Below, piece after piece: positions 10,590 through 19,320 of a stretch of 64,000 nucleotides of DNA. The stretch comes from Metabacillus litoralis. Lineage in GTDB: Bacteria; Bacillota; Bacilli; Bacillales; Bacillaceae. Each line of letters opens with the position of its first letter. Position 1 is the first letter of the stretch. The DNA is taken from the NCBI RefSeq assembly GCF_007994985.1, contig NZ_VOQF01000012.1, forward strand, positions 104,775 through 168,774, read 5' to 3'. The notes under the pieces are model-generated. The model was not told where the DNA came from. It did not search any database and saw nothing but the letters and a program-made list of their open reading frames with translations. A program made the position numbers and the translations under genes.

Positions 10590-10596
10590 TTCATCA

Positions 10597-10629
10597 AGAG
10601 GCATGCCGAACCATCGGCATGCCTCTTTC
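10597..10629 (+). terminator. Terminator between yfkN and the reductase gene
   Basis: AGAGGCATGCCG pairs perfectly with CGGCATGCCTCT and is followed by a short T run. It lies between convergent genes and may serve both. Confidence 0.85.
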
Positions 10630-10651
10630 ATATCTTTAAAATTAATTAATC

Positions 10652-11263
10652 TTATAGCTTATTTCCTTCTACCGGAATTGGATGTTCGTCTAAAAGTCTA
10701 GCAAAATGGATCAAATTATAAGACATTGTCTTCGATTTTTTCTTGGTGAAATCACTATCTTTGCCCTCTTCAATATATGAAGGACCAGGGCCTGCCTCTC
10801 CTACCCAATAGGCATCTACATTTGGAGGAATCGTAAAACCAATATGTTGTAATCCATATATGATAGATTTAGCAGCATCCTTTGCTCCATCTTCATTACC
10901 AGTCATAATAGCTCCGCCTATCTTGTTATAGAAGATTGATTGTCCTTTATCATTTTCTTCTGAACTGGATGCATAGAGTCTCTCCATAACTAAAGTGGCA
11001 ATACTACTTTTCTCTCCCAGCCATATAGGAGTTCCAATCACAACAATATTAGCTTTCTTTACTTTTTCAAAAATAGCAGGCCACTCATCGTCTTCTCCTA
11101 GATCAGAGCCCATTCCAAAAGCAATATTATAATCTGCCATTCTTATTTCTTCCGATTCTATCCCTTCTTTTTTAAGCCATTCTCTCGACTCCTCTATAAG
11201 TGCGCTTGTGTTAGATTCTTCCGTACCTTGTTTTAATGATGTGTTCAAGTATAATGCTTTCAT
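10652..11263 (-). CDS. Flavodoxin-fold NAD(P)H-dependent FMN reductase
   Basis: This 203-residue protein begins MKALYLNTSLKQG, the flavodoxin-like phosphate-binding entry (LxxSxK) of the NADPH-dependent FMN reductase family. It continues with ANIVVIGTPIWLGE, where the flavin isoalloxazine ring packs, and GGAIMTGNEDG. Such enzymes reduce FMN, quinones or azo compounds in the cytosol; the substrate here is unknown. AGGAG lies at the usual distance before the ATG. Confidence 0.85.
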   Translation of the reverse strand: MKALYLNTSLKQGTEESNTSALIEESREWLKKEGIESEEIRMADYNIAFGMGSDLGEDDEWPAIFEKVKKANIVVIGTPIWLGEKSSIATLVMERLYASSSEENDKGQSIFYNKIGGAIMTGNEDGAKDAAKSIIYGLQHIGFTIPPNVDAYWVGEAGPGPSYIEEGKDSDFTKKKSKTMSYNLIHFARLLDEHPIPVEGNKL

Positions 11264-11461
11264 TATGATCTCCTCTCTATTTGTAAGCGTATTAATCTAT
11301 TTAATAGGTTTATTCCTATAAGAAAAAAGGAATATTGAGTATAGTGTTCTATTCCTCATATGACTAAATATAAAACATGTATCAAAAAATAAGATTAATT
11401 GCACTAGCAAGATTATGTATCTAGTAGTACTCCTCATGCTTTGCAAAGAAAGGTGTATAAA

Positions 11462-12433
11462 GTGATTACTTTTAATTCTGTAACAAAAACGTTTGAAGAT
11501 CATACTGTTGCTGTTAATGATGTTTCATTAACAATTGAAAAGGGTAACTTAGTTACGTTAATAGGTCCAAGTGGCTGTGGGAAAACAACCACAATGAAGA
11601 TGATCAACAAACTGATCCCAATTACATCTGGGACAATCAAAATTGATGGAAAAGATATTTCTGAGGAGAATGATGTAGAGCTACGAAGAAATATTGGCTA
11701 TGTGATTCAACGAATTGGATTACTACCACATATGACAATTGAAGAAAATGTCTCATTAGTTCCTAGATTAAAAGGCTGGAAAAAGGAAAGCTATGAAAAA
11801 AGAGTTGATGAACTACTAGATTTAGTAGGGCTTGAGCCGAATTTGTACAAAAAAAGATATCCATTAGAGCTAAGTGGAGGACAACAGCAACGTGTTGGTG
11901 TCATAAGAGCACTAGCAGGGGAACCACCGATTATCCTTATGGACGAGCCGTTTAGTGCGCTAGATCCAATTAGTCGTGAACAGCTACAAGACGAGTTAAA
12001 GTCACTTCAGAAAAGCATTCAAAAAACCATCGTCTTTGTTACACATGACATGGATGAAGCTTTGAAGGTTGCTGATGAAATTGTTGTAATGAAGGATGGG
12101 GGAATACAACAAATTGCTTCACCTATAGACCTTATCCAACATCCTGCAAATGATTTTGTTCGGTCGTTTATCGGCGAGGAACGCGTTAATCAGGCGTCTA
12201 ACAATAAGAAAGAATACTTAGCCTCATCTATTATGAAGCCTTTAGTACAAAATCAACATCTAACTGAGGTACCGAAACTATCACAAGATACATCACTACA
12301 GGAGGTAGCTCGTGTTATTTTGTTAAGTCAATCAGACGCTGTTATCCTTTGTGATCAAGCGGGTCAACCGATTGGATTAATTGAAAAAAACCACTTACTT
12401 CATGAACTAGCCGGAATACCAGAGGAGGTCTGA
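11462..12433 (+). CDS. Osmoprotectant (betaine/carnitine/choline) ABC importer, ATP-binding subunit
   Basis: This 323-residue ATPase shows Walker A GPSGCGKTT, signature LSGGQQQRVG, Walker B ILMDEPFSALDP and the switch histidine in VTHDMDEAL. A C-terminal part of about 80 residues looks like a single CBS-type region, as in OpuBA/OpuCA proteins that sense ionic strength. GTG 11462 sits seven bases after AAAGGTG; an ATG 21 bases upstream lacks a ribosome site. It heads a three-gene unit with a permease four bases downstream and a binding lipoprotein. OpuB and OpuC types cannot be told apart from sequence inspection. Confidence 0.92.
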   Translation: MITFNSVTKTFEDHTVAVNDVSLTIEKGNLVTLIGPSGCGKTTTMKMINKLIPITSGTIKIDGKDISEENDVELRRNIGYVIQRIGLLPHMTIEENVSLVPRLKGWKKESYEKRVDELLDLVGLEPNLYKKRYPLELSGGQQQRVGVIRALAGEPPIILMDEPFSALDPISREQLQDELKSLQKSIQKTIVFVTHDMDEALKVADEIVVMKDGGIQQIASPIDLIQHPANDFVRSFIGEERVNQASNNKKEYLASSIMKPLVQNQHLTEVPKLSQDTSLQEVARVILLSQSDAVILCDQAGQPIGLIEKNHLLHELAGIPEEV

Positions 12434-12437
12434 ATTA

Positions 12438-13088
12438 ATGAATGCCTTTTCTATGTTTCTCGATACGATTGTCACAAGACAAGAGCTTATTTTTGAAAGT
12501 ACCATTGAGCATTTATACATATCATTTTTGGCTATCTTTATTGCTGTTGCGATTTCATTACCTCTTGGCATTTATATTTCTCGTAAAAAGAAAGTTGCTG
12601 AATTTTACATAGGAATAACAGCTGTCCTACAAACAATACCAAGTCTTGCGTTGTTCGGATTTCTTGTTCCACTATTAGGTATTGGAACACCGACTGCTCT
12701 TGTTGCACTTATTGTTTATGCATTATTACCAATTCTCCGAAATACATATACCGGAATCACTGGAGTAGATGAAGGAATTGTTGAAGCTGGAGAAGGAATG
12801 GGAATGACACCAAGGCAAATTCTTTGGAAAATTCAATTACCACTTTCACTACCCTTTATGATGGCTGGAATTAGAACAGCAACAGTTTTAACAGTCGGGG
12901 TTGCTACTCTTGCAACCTTTGTAGGAGCTGGTGGATTAGGAGACGTGATTTGGAGAGGACTTCAATCTTGGGACAATAGCCTAGTATTAGCAGGTGCAAT
13001 TCCTGTCGCATTACTGGCGCTAGCCTTTGATTATATTTTAAAGCTAGTAGAGAAAAAAGTAACACCTAAAGGAATTAAATCTAAATAA
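12438..13088 (+). CDS. Osmoprotectant ABC importer, permease subunit
   Basis: This 216-residue membrane protein has five to six hydrophobic segments and the EAA-type cytoplasmic loop EAGEGMGMTPRQILWKIQLP that docks on the ATPase. It matches the single-domain permeases of the OpuB/OpuC group. It starts at ATG after GAGGAGGTC, four bases downstream of the ATPase stop, so the two are co-transcribed and probably translationally coupled. B. subtilis opuB and opuC carry a second permease after the binding protein; none is present here, so the transporter may use a homodimer of this subunit. Confidence 0.92.
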   Translation: MNAFSMFLDTIVTRQELIFESTIEHLYISFLAIFIAVAISLPLGIYISRKKKVAEFYIGITAVLQTIPSLALFGFLVPLLGIGTPTALVALIVYALLPILRNTYTGITGVDEGIVEAGEGMGMTPRQILWKIQLPLSLPFMMAGIRTATVLTVGVATLATFVGAGGLGDVIWRGLQSWDNSLVLAGAIPVALLALAFDYILKLVEKKVTPKGIKSK

Positions 13089-13102
13089 AGGAGCGTTTTA
13101 TA

Positions 13103-14023
13103 GTGAAAAAGAAAATACAGTTATTAGCAATACTTACAGCAATATCTCTCCTACTTAGCGCATGTGGCGGAGATTCAAATGAAAACGAAGCAGCAGCATC
13201 AAAGGAACCTCTTGTTGTTTCAGGTAAAAACTGGACAGAGCAATATATTTTATCAGAGGTTTTAGCTGTTTATATTGAAGAAAACACAGACTATGAAGTC
13301 GATCTCCAGGATGGTCTTGGCGAGGTTGCCATTTTAACACCAGCACTTGAAAATGCAGAAATTGATATGTATGTAGAATACACTGGTACAGGATTAGAAG
13401 CTGTTTTGAAAGAACAAGCAGAGCCTGGAGAATCTAGTGAGAGCATTTTAGAACGAGTGAGAAATGGCTATGAAGAAGATTATCAAGCAACATGGTTAGA
13501 GCCACTAGGTTTTGAAAATAATTACACATTAGCATATTCAGAAGGTGCTGAATTTGAAGCAGAAACGTATTCAGAAATAGCGGCTATTTCCAAAGATCTT
13601 TCCTTTGGTGCACCACATGCCTTTTATGAACGTGAAGGTGATGGGTATGATGCTTTCTCAGAAGCCTATGGTTTAGAATTCTCAGAAACAGCAAGCTTTG
13701 ATCCAAATGTGATGTATCAAGCATTAAAGCGTGGAGATGTTGATGTGATCCCTGCTTTCACAACAGATGGTAGAATTCAGCGTGATAACATCCAAACGAC
13801 AACAGATGATCTTGGCTTTTTTCCTAAGTATGACGCAGCTATTGTTATCAGACAGGAAGTATTAGAAAATTATCCAGAACTAGAAGAAGCTCTTAATGGA
13901 TTAGCTGGGAAAATTTCCGAGGAAGACATGCAACAAATGAACGCTAGAGTAGATATAGACGGAGAACAAGCTGAAGTTGTCGCAAGAGAATTTCTTGCAG
14001 GAAAAGGGTTAATAAACGAATAA
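13103..14023 (+). CDS. Osmoprotectant-binding lipoprotein (OpuBC/OpuCC-like)
   Basis: This 306-residue lipoprotein has a signal peptide ending in the lipobox LLSAC. The mature part contains KNWTEQYILSEVLAVYIEENT and the acidic signature EIDMYVEYTGTGLEAVL, both typical of OpuAC-type quaternary-amine binding proteins. It captures compatible solutes such as betaine, choline or carnitine outside the membrane and hands them to the permease. GTG start with AAAGGAG. It is the last gene of the unit and is followed by a terminator. Confidence 0.92.
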   Translation: MKKKIQLLAILTAISLLLSACGGDSNENEAAASKEPLVVSGKNWTEQYILSEVLAVYIEENTDYEVDLQDGLGEVAILTPALENAEIDMYVEYTGTGLEAVLKEQAEPGESSESILERVRNGYEEDYQATWLEPLGFENNYTLAYSEGAEFEAETYSEIAAISKDLSFGAPHAFYEREGDGYDAFSEAYGLEFSETASFDPNVMYQALKRGDVDVIPAFTTDGRIQRDNIQTTTDDLGFFPKYDAAIVIRQEVLENYPELEEALNGLAGKISEEDMQQMNARVDIDGEQAEVVAREFLAGKGLINE

Positions 14024-14041
14024 TAGAAGCATCATAGAAAG

Positions 14042-14068
14042 ACCAATCAGAATTTGATTGGTTTTTTC
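14042..14068 (+). terminator. Terminator of the osmoprotectant operon
   Basis: ACCAATCA and TGATTGGT form a stem with a short loop, followed by TTTTTTC. No matching terminator lies between the three genes. Confidence 0.85.
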
Positions 14069-14143
14069 TTATGAATACGGATTGGAGAATTTACTAAAAC
14101 TAAATAAAGAATGTAATCTTATTGAAAGCACGAGGAAAATGAC

Positions 14144-14902
14144 TTGCTAGAAACTAAATTGGACCTCTATCTACCTTCCATCTTAACTTTAAACTCAACC
14201 AAAACTCTAACAAAAGATGATCTACTCACAGATAAGTTTTTAATTGCTAAAGAAGATCAATTAAGTATGTATTACTCGCCCCATAATGAATATATAAACA
14301 AATCTGCTAAAATTGTGATTGTCGGTATTACCCCAGGCTGGGTACAAATGAAAGAAGCATACACACAATTAATCAAAAGCATAAATCATAACCATTCAAT
14401 AGAACAATCATTAAAAGCAGCAAAAATGGCTGCCAGTTTTTCTGGAAATATGAAAAAAAATCTAGTAGACATGCTTGATCAATGCTCCATTAATGAAATT
14501 AGTCAGTCATATAGCACTAGCTCACTATTTCATGAACATAGACATTTATTACATACCACATCAATCATTAAGTATCCTGTTTTTTTAAAAGAAAAAAATT
14601 ATACTGGGCATAAACCTAGTATCATAAGCTCTCCATTATTATCTTCATATGCTTTTCATGAATTTTCAAAAGAACTAGAGCAAATTCAGTCACCTGCTCT
14701 TATCATCCCACTAGGCAAAACAGTAGAACATTTGATTAAACAACTACTGTCTAGAGGTAAGCACTTAGAGCATACTTATTTATATGGTTTCCCTCATCCT
14801 TCAGGTGCTAATGGACATCGAAAGAAGCAATTCGAAGAGCAAAAACAAACACTTAAAAACCTTGTAGAAGATTGGTTGGAGAAAAATAAACCATGCACAT
14901 AA
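14144..14902 (+). CDS. Uracil-DNA glycosylase-superfamily-like protein, function unknown
   Basis: This 252-residue protein starts at TTG behind CGAGGAAA. Two motifs suggest the uracil-DNA glycosylase fold: VIVGITPGW (about 60-68), like the GxxPG water-activating motif, and GFPHPSGANGHR (about 215-226), like the HPSP DNA-intercalation motif. The middle also shows LIIPLGKTVE, similar to the glycosylase beta strand. It is longer than family 4 enzymes and the catalytic residues are not clearly conserved, so it may act on other substrates or be a non-catalytic relative. Its 3' end shares a hairpin with the convergent manganese catalase gene. Confidence 0.6.
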   Translation: MLETKLDLYLPSILTLNSTKTLTKDDLLTDKFLIAKEDQLSMYYSPHNEYINKSAKIVIVGITPGWVQMKEAYTQLIKSINHNHSIEQSLKAAKMAASFSGNMKKNLVDMLDQCSINEISQSYSTSSLFHEHRHLLHTTSIIKYPVFLKEKNYTGHKPSIISSPLLSSYAFHEFSKELEQIQSPALIIPLGKTVEHLIKQLLSRGKHLEHTYLYGFPHPSGANGHRKKQFEEQKQTLKNLVEDWLEKNKPCT

Positions 14903-14913
14903 ATGCATGGTTT
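14888..14913. terminator. Bidirectional hairpin between convergent genes
   Basis: AAACCATGCA and TGCATGGTTT form a perfect 10 bp stem. It overlaps the last codons of the glycosylase-like gene, and minus-strand readout ends in a T-rich tract. Confidence 0.7.
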
Positions 14914-14924
14914 ATGTCAGCTAT

Positions 14925-15809
14925 TTATTGTAATGGCTGATTAGTCATTTGATTTGGCTCCATCTTTCCAGCGCCTTGCATCATTCTCATATTCATTGGA
15001 TTTGTGCCATGAATATACACTGGTCCTGGTTGTAGACTTGGCTTTTGTCCCATTGCTTTGGGATTTTGAATGTATTCAAAGTTCGCTTGTCCATCAAATG
15101 TTGGACCATTCGCCCATCTACCTGAACTACTTTCTTCACCTTCAGAGTAATTCATGAAAGAGTATGAAACCTCTTGTTTTTCATATTCCTGGTTAAATGT
15201 ACTTGGAACAATTGCTCCTTGAGTTTGTTCAAGCTCCTCAATAGCAGCCATCCACTGATTTTGATGCATTGTATCACGAGCAATTAAAAATGAAAGCATA
15301 TCTCTAACTCCAGGATCTGTTGTCATTTCATATAAACGACATACTTGAAGTCTTCCCTGTGATTCTGCATTTAAATTGGCTCTAAAATCTGCTAACAAAT
15401 TACCGCTTGCAATTGTATAGCGTGCTGTCCAAGGAAACCCAACACTATCGTTAGGTTGTGCACCAAGTCCATTAACAATTGCATGCTGTGGGTTCATTCC
15501 TCCAAGCACAGCTTCTACAGCAGGATCCTTTGCACCTTGTTCTTGATCATTTGCTGGTGCTCCATCTAATAACTGTGCAATCATTGTTGCAATCATTTCA
15601 ACATGTGCTATTTCTTCTGTTGCTATATCTAAAATCATATCACGATATTTACCTTCTGCACGACAATTCCAGCCTTGAAAAAGGTACTGCATCATAACTG
15701 ACATTTCACCATATTGTCCACCAAGGATTTCTTGTAGCTTTTTAGCATAAACAGGATCCGGATGACTTGGTTTTGCATCATATTGAAGCTCTTTTACATG
15801 ATAAAACAT
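14925..15809 (-). CDS. Manganese (non-haem) catalase
   Basis: This 294-residue protein belongs to the dimanganese catalases, with ferritin-like glutamate/histidine motifs: GEMSVMMQYLFQGWNCR (about 35-50), ATEEIAHVEMIATMI (about 66-80) and the second pair around RDTMHQNQWMAAIEELE. It decomposes hydrogen peroxide using a Mn-Mn centre. It is longer than spore-coat CotJC proteins and nearer to vegetative or spore KatN/YdbD-type enzymes. AGGAGGG precedes the ATG. A second peroxide enzyme, KatG, lies at the right end of the window. Confidence 0.93.
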   Translation of the reverse strand: MFYHVKELQYDAKPSHPDPVYAKKLQEILGGQYGEMSVMMQYLFQGWNCRAEGKYRDMILDIATEEIAHVEMIATMIAQLLDGAPANDQEQGAKDPAVEAVLGGMNPQHAIVNGLGAQPNDSVGFPWTARYTIASGNLLADFRANLNAESQGRLQVCRLYEMTTDPGVRDMLSFLIARDTMHQNQWMAAIEELEQTQGAIVPSTFNQEYEKQEVSYSFMNYSEGEESSSGRWANGPTFDGQANFEYIQNPKAMGQKPSLQPGPVYIHGTNPMNMRMMQGAGKMEPNQMTNQPLQ

Positions 15810-15970
15810 TCGTGAAATCCCTCCTATTTATTAAGCAAGTACATCTTTTAGTGTGGATAAGATTTAAAGATATATCTACTCCATAAAAATCCATTTAAGA
15901 TTATGGTTAATCCACAACAATTAAGACATATTAAAAAATAAATATAGTCTAAGAAAGGAGATGTTTTTCC

Positions 15971-16273
15971 ATGGACAATAACAGTCGAGAATCAGTTATA
16001 AACGAGCTACAAAATTCATTTGAGCACCTTATGACTAAATATAATATTGAGGATATTGGTGTATTTGAAGAAGAAGGTGCTAAGGATCTTTATCATATGG
16101 GCTATACAATCCGCAAAGACGGAAAGTCGTATATGGTACATACCCCGTATATTAAAAAAGACGATGGTCGCTTAGAAAACAGCGATTCAGAATGGACAAT
16201 TGAAACAGATGAACCAACTTCTGAGGATGTGAGTGGATTTAAAGGGTTGGATGAGGCTTTGAAGTCGATTTAA
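15971..16273 (+). CDS. Small acidic hypothetical protein
   Basis: A 100-residue soluble protein, divergent from the manganese catalase, preceded by a strong AAAGGAGATG site. It contains two aspartate/glutamate-rich stretches and the segment GYTIRKDGKSYMVHTPYIKKDDG, with no signal peptide or membrane segment. Small conserved DUF proteins of this type occur across Bacillus; I do not recognise a function. Confidence 0.7.
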   Translation: MDNNSRESVINELQNSFEHLMTKYNIEDIGVFEEEGAKDLYHMGYTIRKDGKSYMVHTPYIKKDDGRLENSDSEWTIETDEPTSEDVSGFKGLDEALKSI

Positions 16274-16358
16274 CAAGATCAAATGAGGTAGGAACATAAT
16301 TAAAGAATTCATACAAAAAGACGACTAAAACTAAATACAGTTAAGCTAAAAGTAAAAT

Positions 16359-16487
16359 GTTCGTTCCATTGCGCTACAGACACTCGCTTTCCACGGGGAG
16401 GAAGCTAAGTCTCCTCAGCTGCGCTTGCGGGGTCTCAGCCTTTCCTCTATTCCCGTAGGAGTCGAGTGTCTTCCGCTCCATTACACT
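16359..16487. repeat. Bacillaceae-type structured interspersed repeat, copy 1
   Basis: A GC-rich island in an AT-rich gap. The outer arms AGACACTCG (16378-16386) and CGAGTGTC (16463-16470) pair; inside are complementary pieces such as GGGGAGG and CCTC. It starts near GTTCCATTGCG and ends near CCGCTCCATTAC. Elements with an ACACTCGCTTTCC...GAGTGTC layout recur in intergenic DNA of many Bacillaceae. No transposase is present. The rest of the 16274-16632 gap holds only the hairpin at 16536-16596. Confidence 0.6.
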
Positions 16488-16535
16488 AGTTCTTAAAAAT
16501 AGTATGAAAAATTAAAAAATCTATTGAAGATGGCA

Positions 16536-16596
16536 ATAAACCCGAATTATTAGGCTAATGATTAATTAAGATATCACCTAATAATTCGGATTTATC
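16536..16596. terminator. Bidirectional hairpin after the aldo/keto reductase gene
   Basis: CCGAATTATTAGG and CCTAATAATTCGG form a 13 bp stem with a loop of about 22 bases, flanked by A/T-rich tracts on both sides. It lies between convergent genes. Confidence 0.55.
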
Positions 16597-16632
16597 ATTA
16601 GCTTAAATACTTATGCCCCAGCCTCATTCCTA

Positions 16633-17550
16633 TTAATTTATGCCACTAGGGTGTTGATCACTCACTAAGCTAAGATCAGCAGCCTTTGCATTTGCTTCTA
16701 CTTGTTCAGGATTTTTACACCCGGGAATAACAGTTGTGACAGCAGGATGCTGCAAGCACCATGCTAAAGCCCAAGTTGCCATATTAACTCCTTCTGGCAC
16801 TTCTTCACGCTTGATTTTTTCTACTAAGCGAAGCTTTTCATCAATAACTTCCTGCTGATGTCTTTTACGAACAACATCATTAAAAGATGCACCAGGTTGA
16901 TATTTACCACTCAAAAATCCACTTGCTAATGGAACTCTAGCTAGTACTCCTAGATCCTGTTCAATACATGAAGGAAATACCTTTTCCTCAGGAACTTGAT
17001 CAAGTCTGTTATACACAACTTGAATGGCTTTTGCATTTATTTCGGTAGCTCTTGAGGTTTGGTAGATATTATCGTTTGCACCAATGGAAATTCCTAAGTT
17101 GCGAATTTTACCAGCTTGCACTTGTTTATCAAGCATTGTCCACAAATCATCATGATTAAACACATCATCAGATCCTGAATGAAATTGATAAAGATCAATA
17201 TAATCTGTTTTCAATGCTTTTAACGATTCCTCTAACTGTATCAGAATATCATCCACATTCCACGATGGTTCTCTTTGATCATGCCATTTATGACCGAACT
17301 TAGAAGCCACAATCCAATCATCTCTGTTATGTCTTGATAAATAATCACCAATGAATTTTTCAGACATATGATGTGGACCATAACATTCTGCTGTATCAAT
17401 TAAATTAATACCTAAATCTTTAGAATGTGAAAAAATCGCATCTACTTCAGATTGTGTAAAATCCTTTCCCCATTCGCCACCAAATTGCCATGTGCCAATA
17501 CCAACAACAGAAACCTTTAAATCTGTTTTACCAAGTCTTCTATATTTCAT
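16633..17550 (-). CDS. Aldo/keto reductase
   Basis: This 305-residue (beta/alpha)8 NADPH-dependent oxidoreductase begins MKYRRLGKTDLKVSVVGIGTWQFGG. Catalytic tetrad candidates are Asp and Tyr in LIDTAECYG, Lys in IVASKFGHKW and His in DLYQFHSG. ATVIPGCKNPEQVEAN near the end matches the cofactor-binding loop. The physiological carbonyl substrate is not evident. AAGAGGTG precedes the ATG. Confidence 0.93.
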   Translation of the reverse strand: MKYRRLGKTDLKVSVVGIGTWQFGGEWGKDFTQSEVDAIFSHSKDLGINLIDTAECYGPHHMSEKFIGDYLSRHNRDDWIVASKFGHKWHDQREPSWNVDDILIQLEESLKALKTDYIDLYQFHSGSDDVFNHDDLWTMLDKQVQAGKIRNLGISIGANDNIYQTSRATEINAKAIQVVYNRLDQVPEEKVFPSCIEQDLGVLARVPLASGFLSGKYQPGASFNDVVRKRHQQEVIDEKLRLVEKIKREEVPEGVNMATWALAWCLQHPAVTTVIPGCKNPEQVEANAKAADLSLVSDQHPSGIN

Positions 17551-17601
17551 GGTTACACCTCTTATTAGGTATTTTTTAATATATTTTGCAAGCTTAACAT
17601 A

Positions 17602-18561
17602 TTAATTTCTCATAAGAATGTAAGTCATATACACGACATACGAAATTATGAGGAATACACCCTCGCGCTTACCTATTCTAAAGCCTGTTCTTGAGAACAC
17701 AAGTAAAACAACTGTAATGATCATCATCAGTAGAACATCTATAAAAATCTTACTATCAACAGCTAATGGAGATACAACAGAAGCTGCTCCTAAAACAAAT
17801 AAAATATTAAAAATATTACTTCCAACTATATTTCCTAAAGCAATTTCACTTTCCTTTTTAATGGCAGCAGTTATGGAGGTAATTAACTCAGGAAGTGATG
17901 TACCGATTGCAACAATTGTTAGCCCGACTAATGTTTCACTCATTCCAAAAGAAAAGGCAATTGTTGTTGCATTATCAACAACAATATCACCACCAAATAT
18001 AATGGCAGCCAAACCACCAATCGTAAATAAAATATTTTTCACTTTCGATGAAGACTTAGGGAAATCTTCATTTTCTTCTTTCACCTTATCACGACTATGT
18101 CTTGCGACTTCAAAAATGTAATACAGAAAGATGGCAAAGAAAAGTAATAAAATGAACCCATCACTTCTCGTGATAAAGTTAGCATTTAACGATTGTAATG
18201 TGATGTCACTTATTAAAACAAGCAACACTGTACTTGCCAGTAATGTATAAGGAATCTCCTTCCGAATCGTCTCACTTTCCACCTTTAACGGATTTAACAA
18301 TGCTGTTATCCCAACAACAAGCGTAATATTGAAAATATTACTTCCTACAACATTACCTAACGCCACTCCAGCATTCCCTTCTAGAGCAGCAATAATACTA
18401 ACAGTTGCCTCAGGTGAACTTGTTCCAAAAGCAACGATCGTCAAACCAATCAGCAAAGGCGATACATTTAATGAACGTGCAATACTTGAAGCACCTTCAA
18501 CAAAATAATCAGCACCCTTAATAAGTAAGGCAAGACCAACAAGTAATAAAATATAAGACAA
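17602..18561 (-). CDS. YrbG-family calcium/sodium:cation antiporter
   Basis: This 319-residue membrane protein consists of two inverted Na/Ca-exchanger repeats. Each carries the alpha motif: AFGTSSPEATVS with LGNVVGSNIFNI in the first half, AIGTSLPELITS with LGNIVGSNIFNI in the second. About ten hydrophobic segments are visible. It should exchange a divalent cation, probably Ca2+, against Na+ or H+. The start is TTG about nine bases after GGGGG. I looked for a manganese riboswitch in the leader and did not find its conserved core. Confidence 0.9.
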   Translation of the reverse strand: MSYILLLVGLALLIKGADYFVEGASSIARSLNVSPLLIGLTIVAFGTSSPEATVSIIAALEGNAGVALGNVVGSNIFNITLVVGITALLNPLKVESETIRKEIPYTLLASTVLLVLISDITLQSLNANFITRSDGFILLLFFAIFLYYIFEVARHSRDKVKEENEDFPKSSSKVKNILFTIGGLAAIIFGGDIVVDNATTIAFSFGMSETLVGLTIVAIGTSLPELITSITAAIKKESEIALGNIVGSNIFNILFVLGAASVVSPLAVDSKIFIDVLLMMIITVVLLVFSRTGFRIGKREGVFLIISYVVYMTYILMRN

Positions 18562-18845
18562 TGACTATTCCCCCTTTTTTCACATACTAGAAAAACTTAT
18601 GTAAATTCAATGATACATGGTATAAGTATAACCCTTCTTATCTATTGAGAAAGTAGCTTTTCATCTCTCAATCTATACTGCCTAATGGTACCCTTTTATA
18701 CAATAAATTACACTAATTCAAAAGAATTTAATTGGCAACAATTCTTCAGGAAAGTGCCTTATTTTAAGAATTCCCTTTTGAGCTATAATTCTAAACAAGT
18801 TTTTAGTACTGAACATATTCATTATTTAATGATTAAGAAAACAAA
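18562..18845. other. Intergenic gap upstream of the antiporter gene
   Basis: AT-rich DNA without a credible gene. It contains TTGAGA...TCTCAA as an inverted repeat near 18642-18672, which could be a leader hairpin of the antiporter transcript. No recognised riboswitch core is visible. Confidence 0.4.
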
Positions 18846-18970
18846 TCAAGCTTAAATCCTAGGTTTTGTACTAGTTTTTTATAGTTGAGCTACAAATGAT
18901 GATTCAAATGGGTTGCAAGTGGCTTTTGAAGAAGTCTTTTAGTAGCTTTGTTCTTTGAATATTGACTTTA

Positions 18971-19080
18971 TCAGCGATTTTTTGGATTTATCAGCGATTT
19001 TGAGAAAATATCAGCGATTTTTCGGATTTATCAGCGATTCTGGGAATTTATCAGCGATTCTGGGAATTTATCAGCGATTA
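18971..19080. repeat. Six-unit 20-bp-period array
   Basis: TCAGCGATT occurs at 18971, 18991, 19011, 19031, 19051 and 19071, exactly 20 bp apart, with short variable tails such as TTTTTGGATTTA and CTGGGAATTTA. It ends with ATTAGACTATTCTCGACAAA. There are no unique spacers of CRISPR length. Confidence 0.85.
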
Positions 19081-19157
19081 GACTATTCTCGACAAAAATC
19101 GCACAACATCACCCCGCTCATACAAAAAAAGTACTTTCCTCATATAAAAAAAGTGCC

Positions 19158-19320
19158 AACAATAATTGTAACTGGTACAACCGACTTCATTAGAAGAGCT
19201 ACAAAGCGTGAACATCCCAGGTGATAATTTGTTGCTTAAAGTAAATTCATCCTTCACAAGCTGCTTGTTTATTTTATAAGAAAACACAGAGATCAGTAAG
19301 CAGCCTAGTGGCAGCAAAAT
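19158..19320 (-). pseudogene. Duplicated 3' fragment of the SNF symporter gene
   Basis: The minus strand encodes residues like MLPLGCLLIS, KINKQLVKDEFTLSNKLSPGMFTL, which match the C-terminal region of the intact symporter immediately upstream (MLPLGCLLIA, KMNKQLVKDEFTLSNRLSPGMFTL). After that the frame shifts and the normal C-terminus is deleted. It has no start or ribosome site and is a by-product of the local tandem duplication. Confidence 0.85.

Larger units (their letters stand above)
18846..19320. repeat. Tandem duplication, decayed copy 1
   Basis: This block repeats 19321-19824 in the same orientation and abuts it directly. Shared parts, in order, are CCTAGGTTTTGTA, the TTTTTTATAGTTGAGC block, the 20-bp-period array, ATTAGACTATTCTCGAC, a terminator-like hairpin and the 3' end of the symporter gene. 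Copy 1 has six array units against five in copy 2, has lost about 40 bp spanning the symporter stop codon, and carries scattered substitutions. Confidence 0.85.

Noticed and set aside
17648..18121. 157-codon open frame opposite the antiporter gene
   Set aside because: Antisense shadow with biased, low-complexity composition mirroring the membrane protein.
18562..18700. Manganese (yybP-ykoY) riboswitch before the antiporter gene
   Set aside because: The conserved core of that riboswitch is not visible; only a simple inverted repeat is present.
18971..19080. CRISPR array
   Set aside because: Repeats are only 20 bp apart in total, with near-identical fillers; no unique spacers and no cas genes.
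18955..19224. Open frame of 89 codons across the 20 bp array (products with FISDFLDLSAI-like repeats)
   Set aside because: It is the translation of the periodic non-coding words, lacks a ribosome site and breaks in copy 2.
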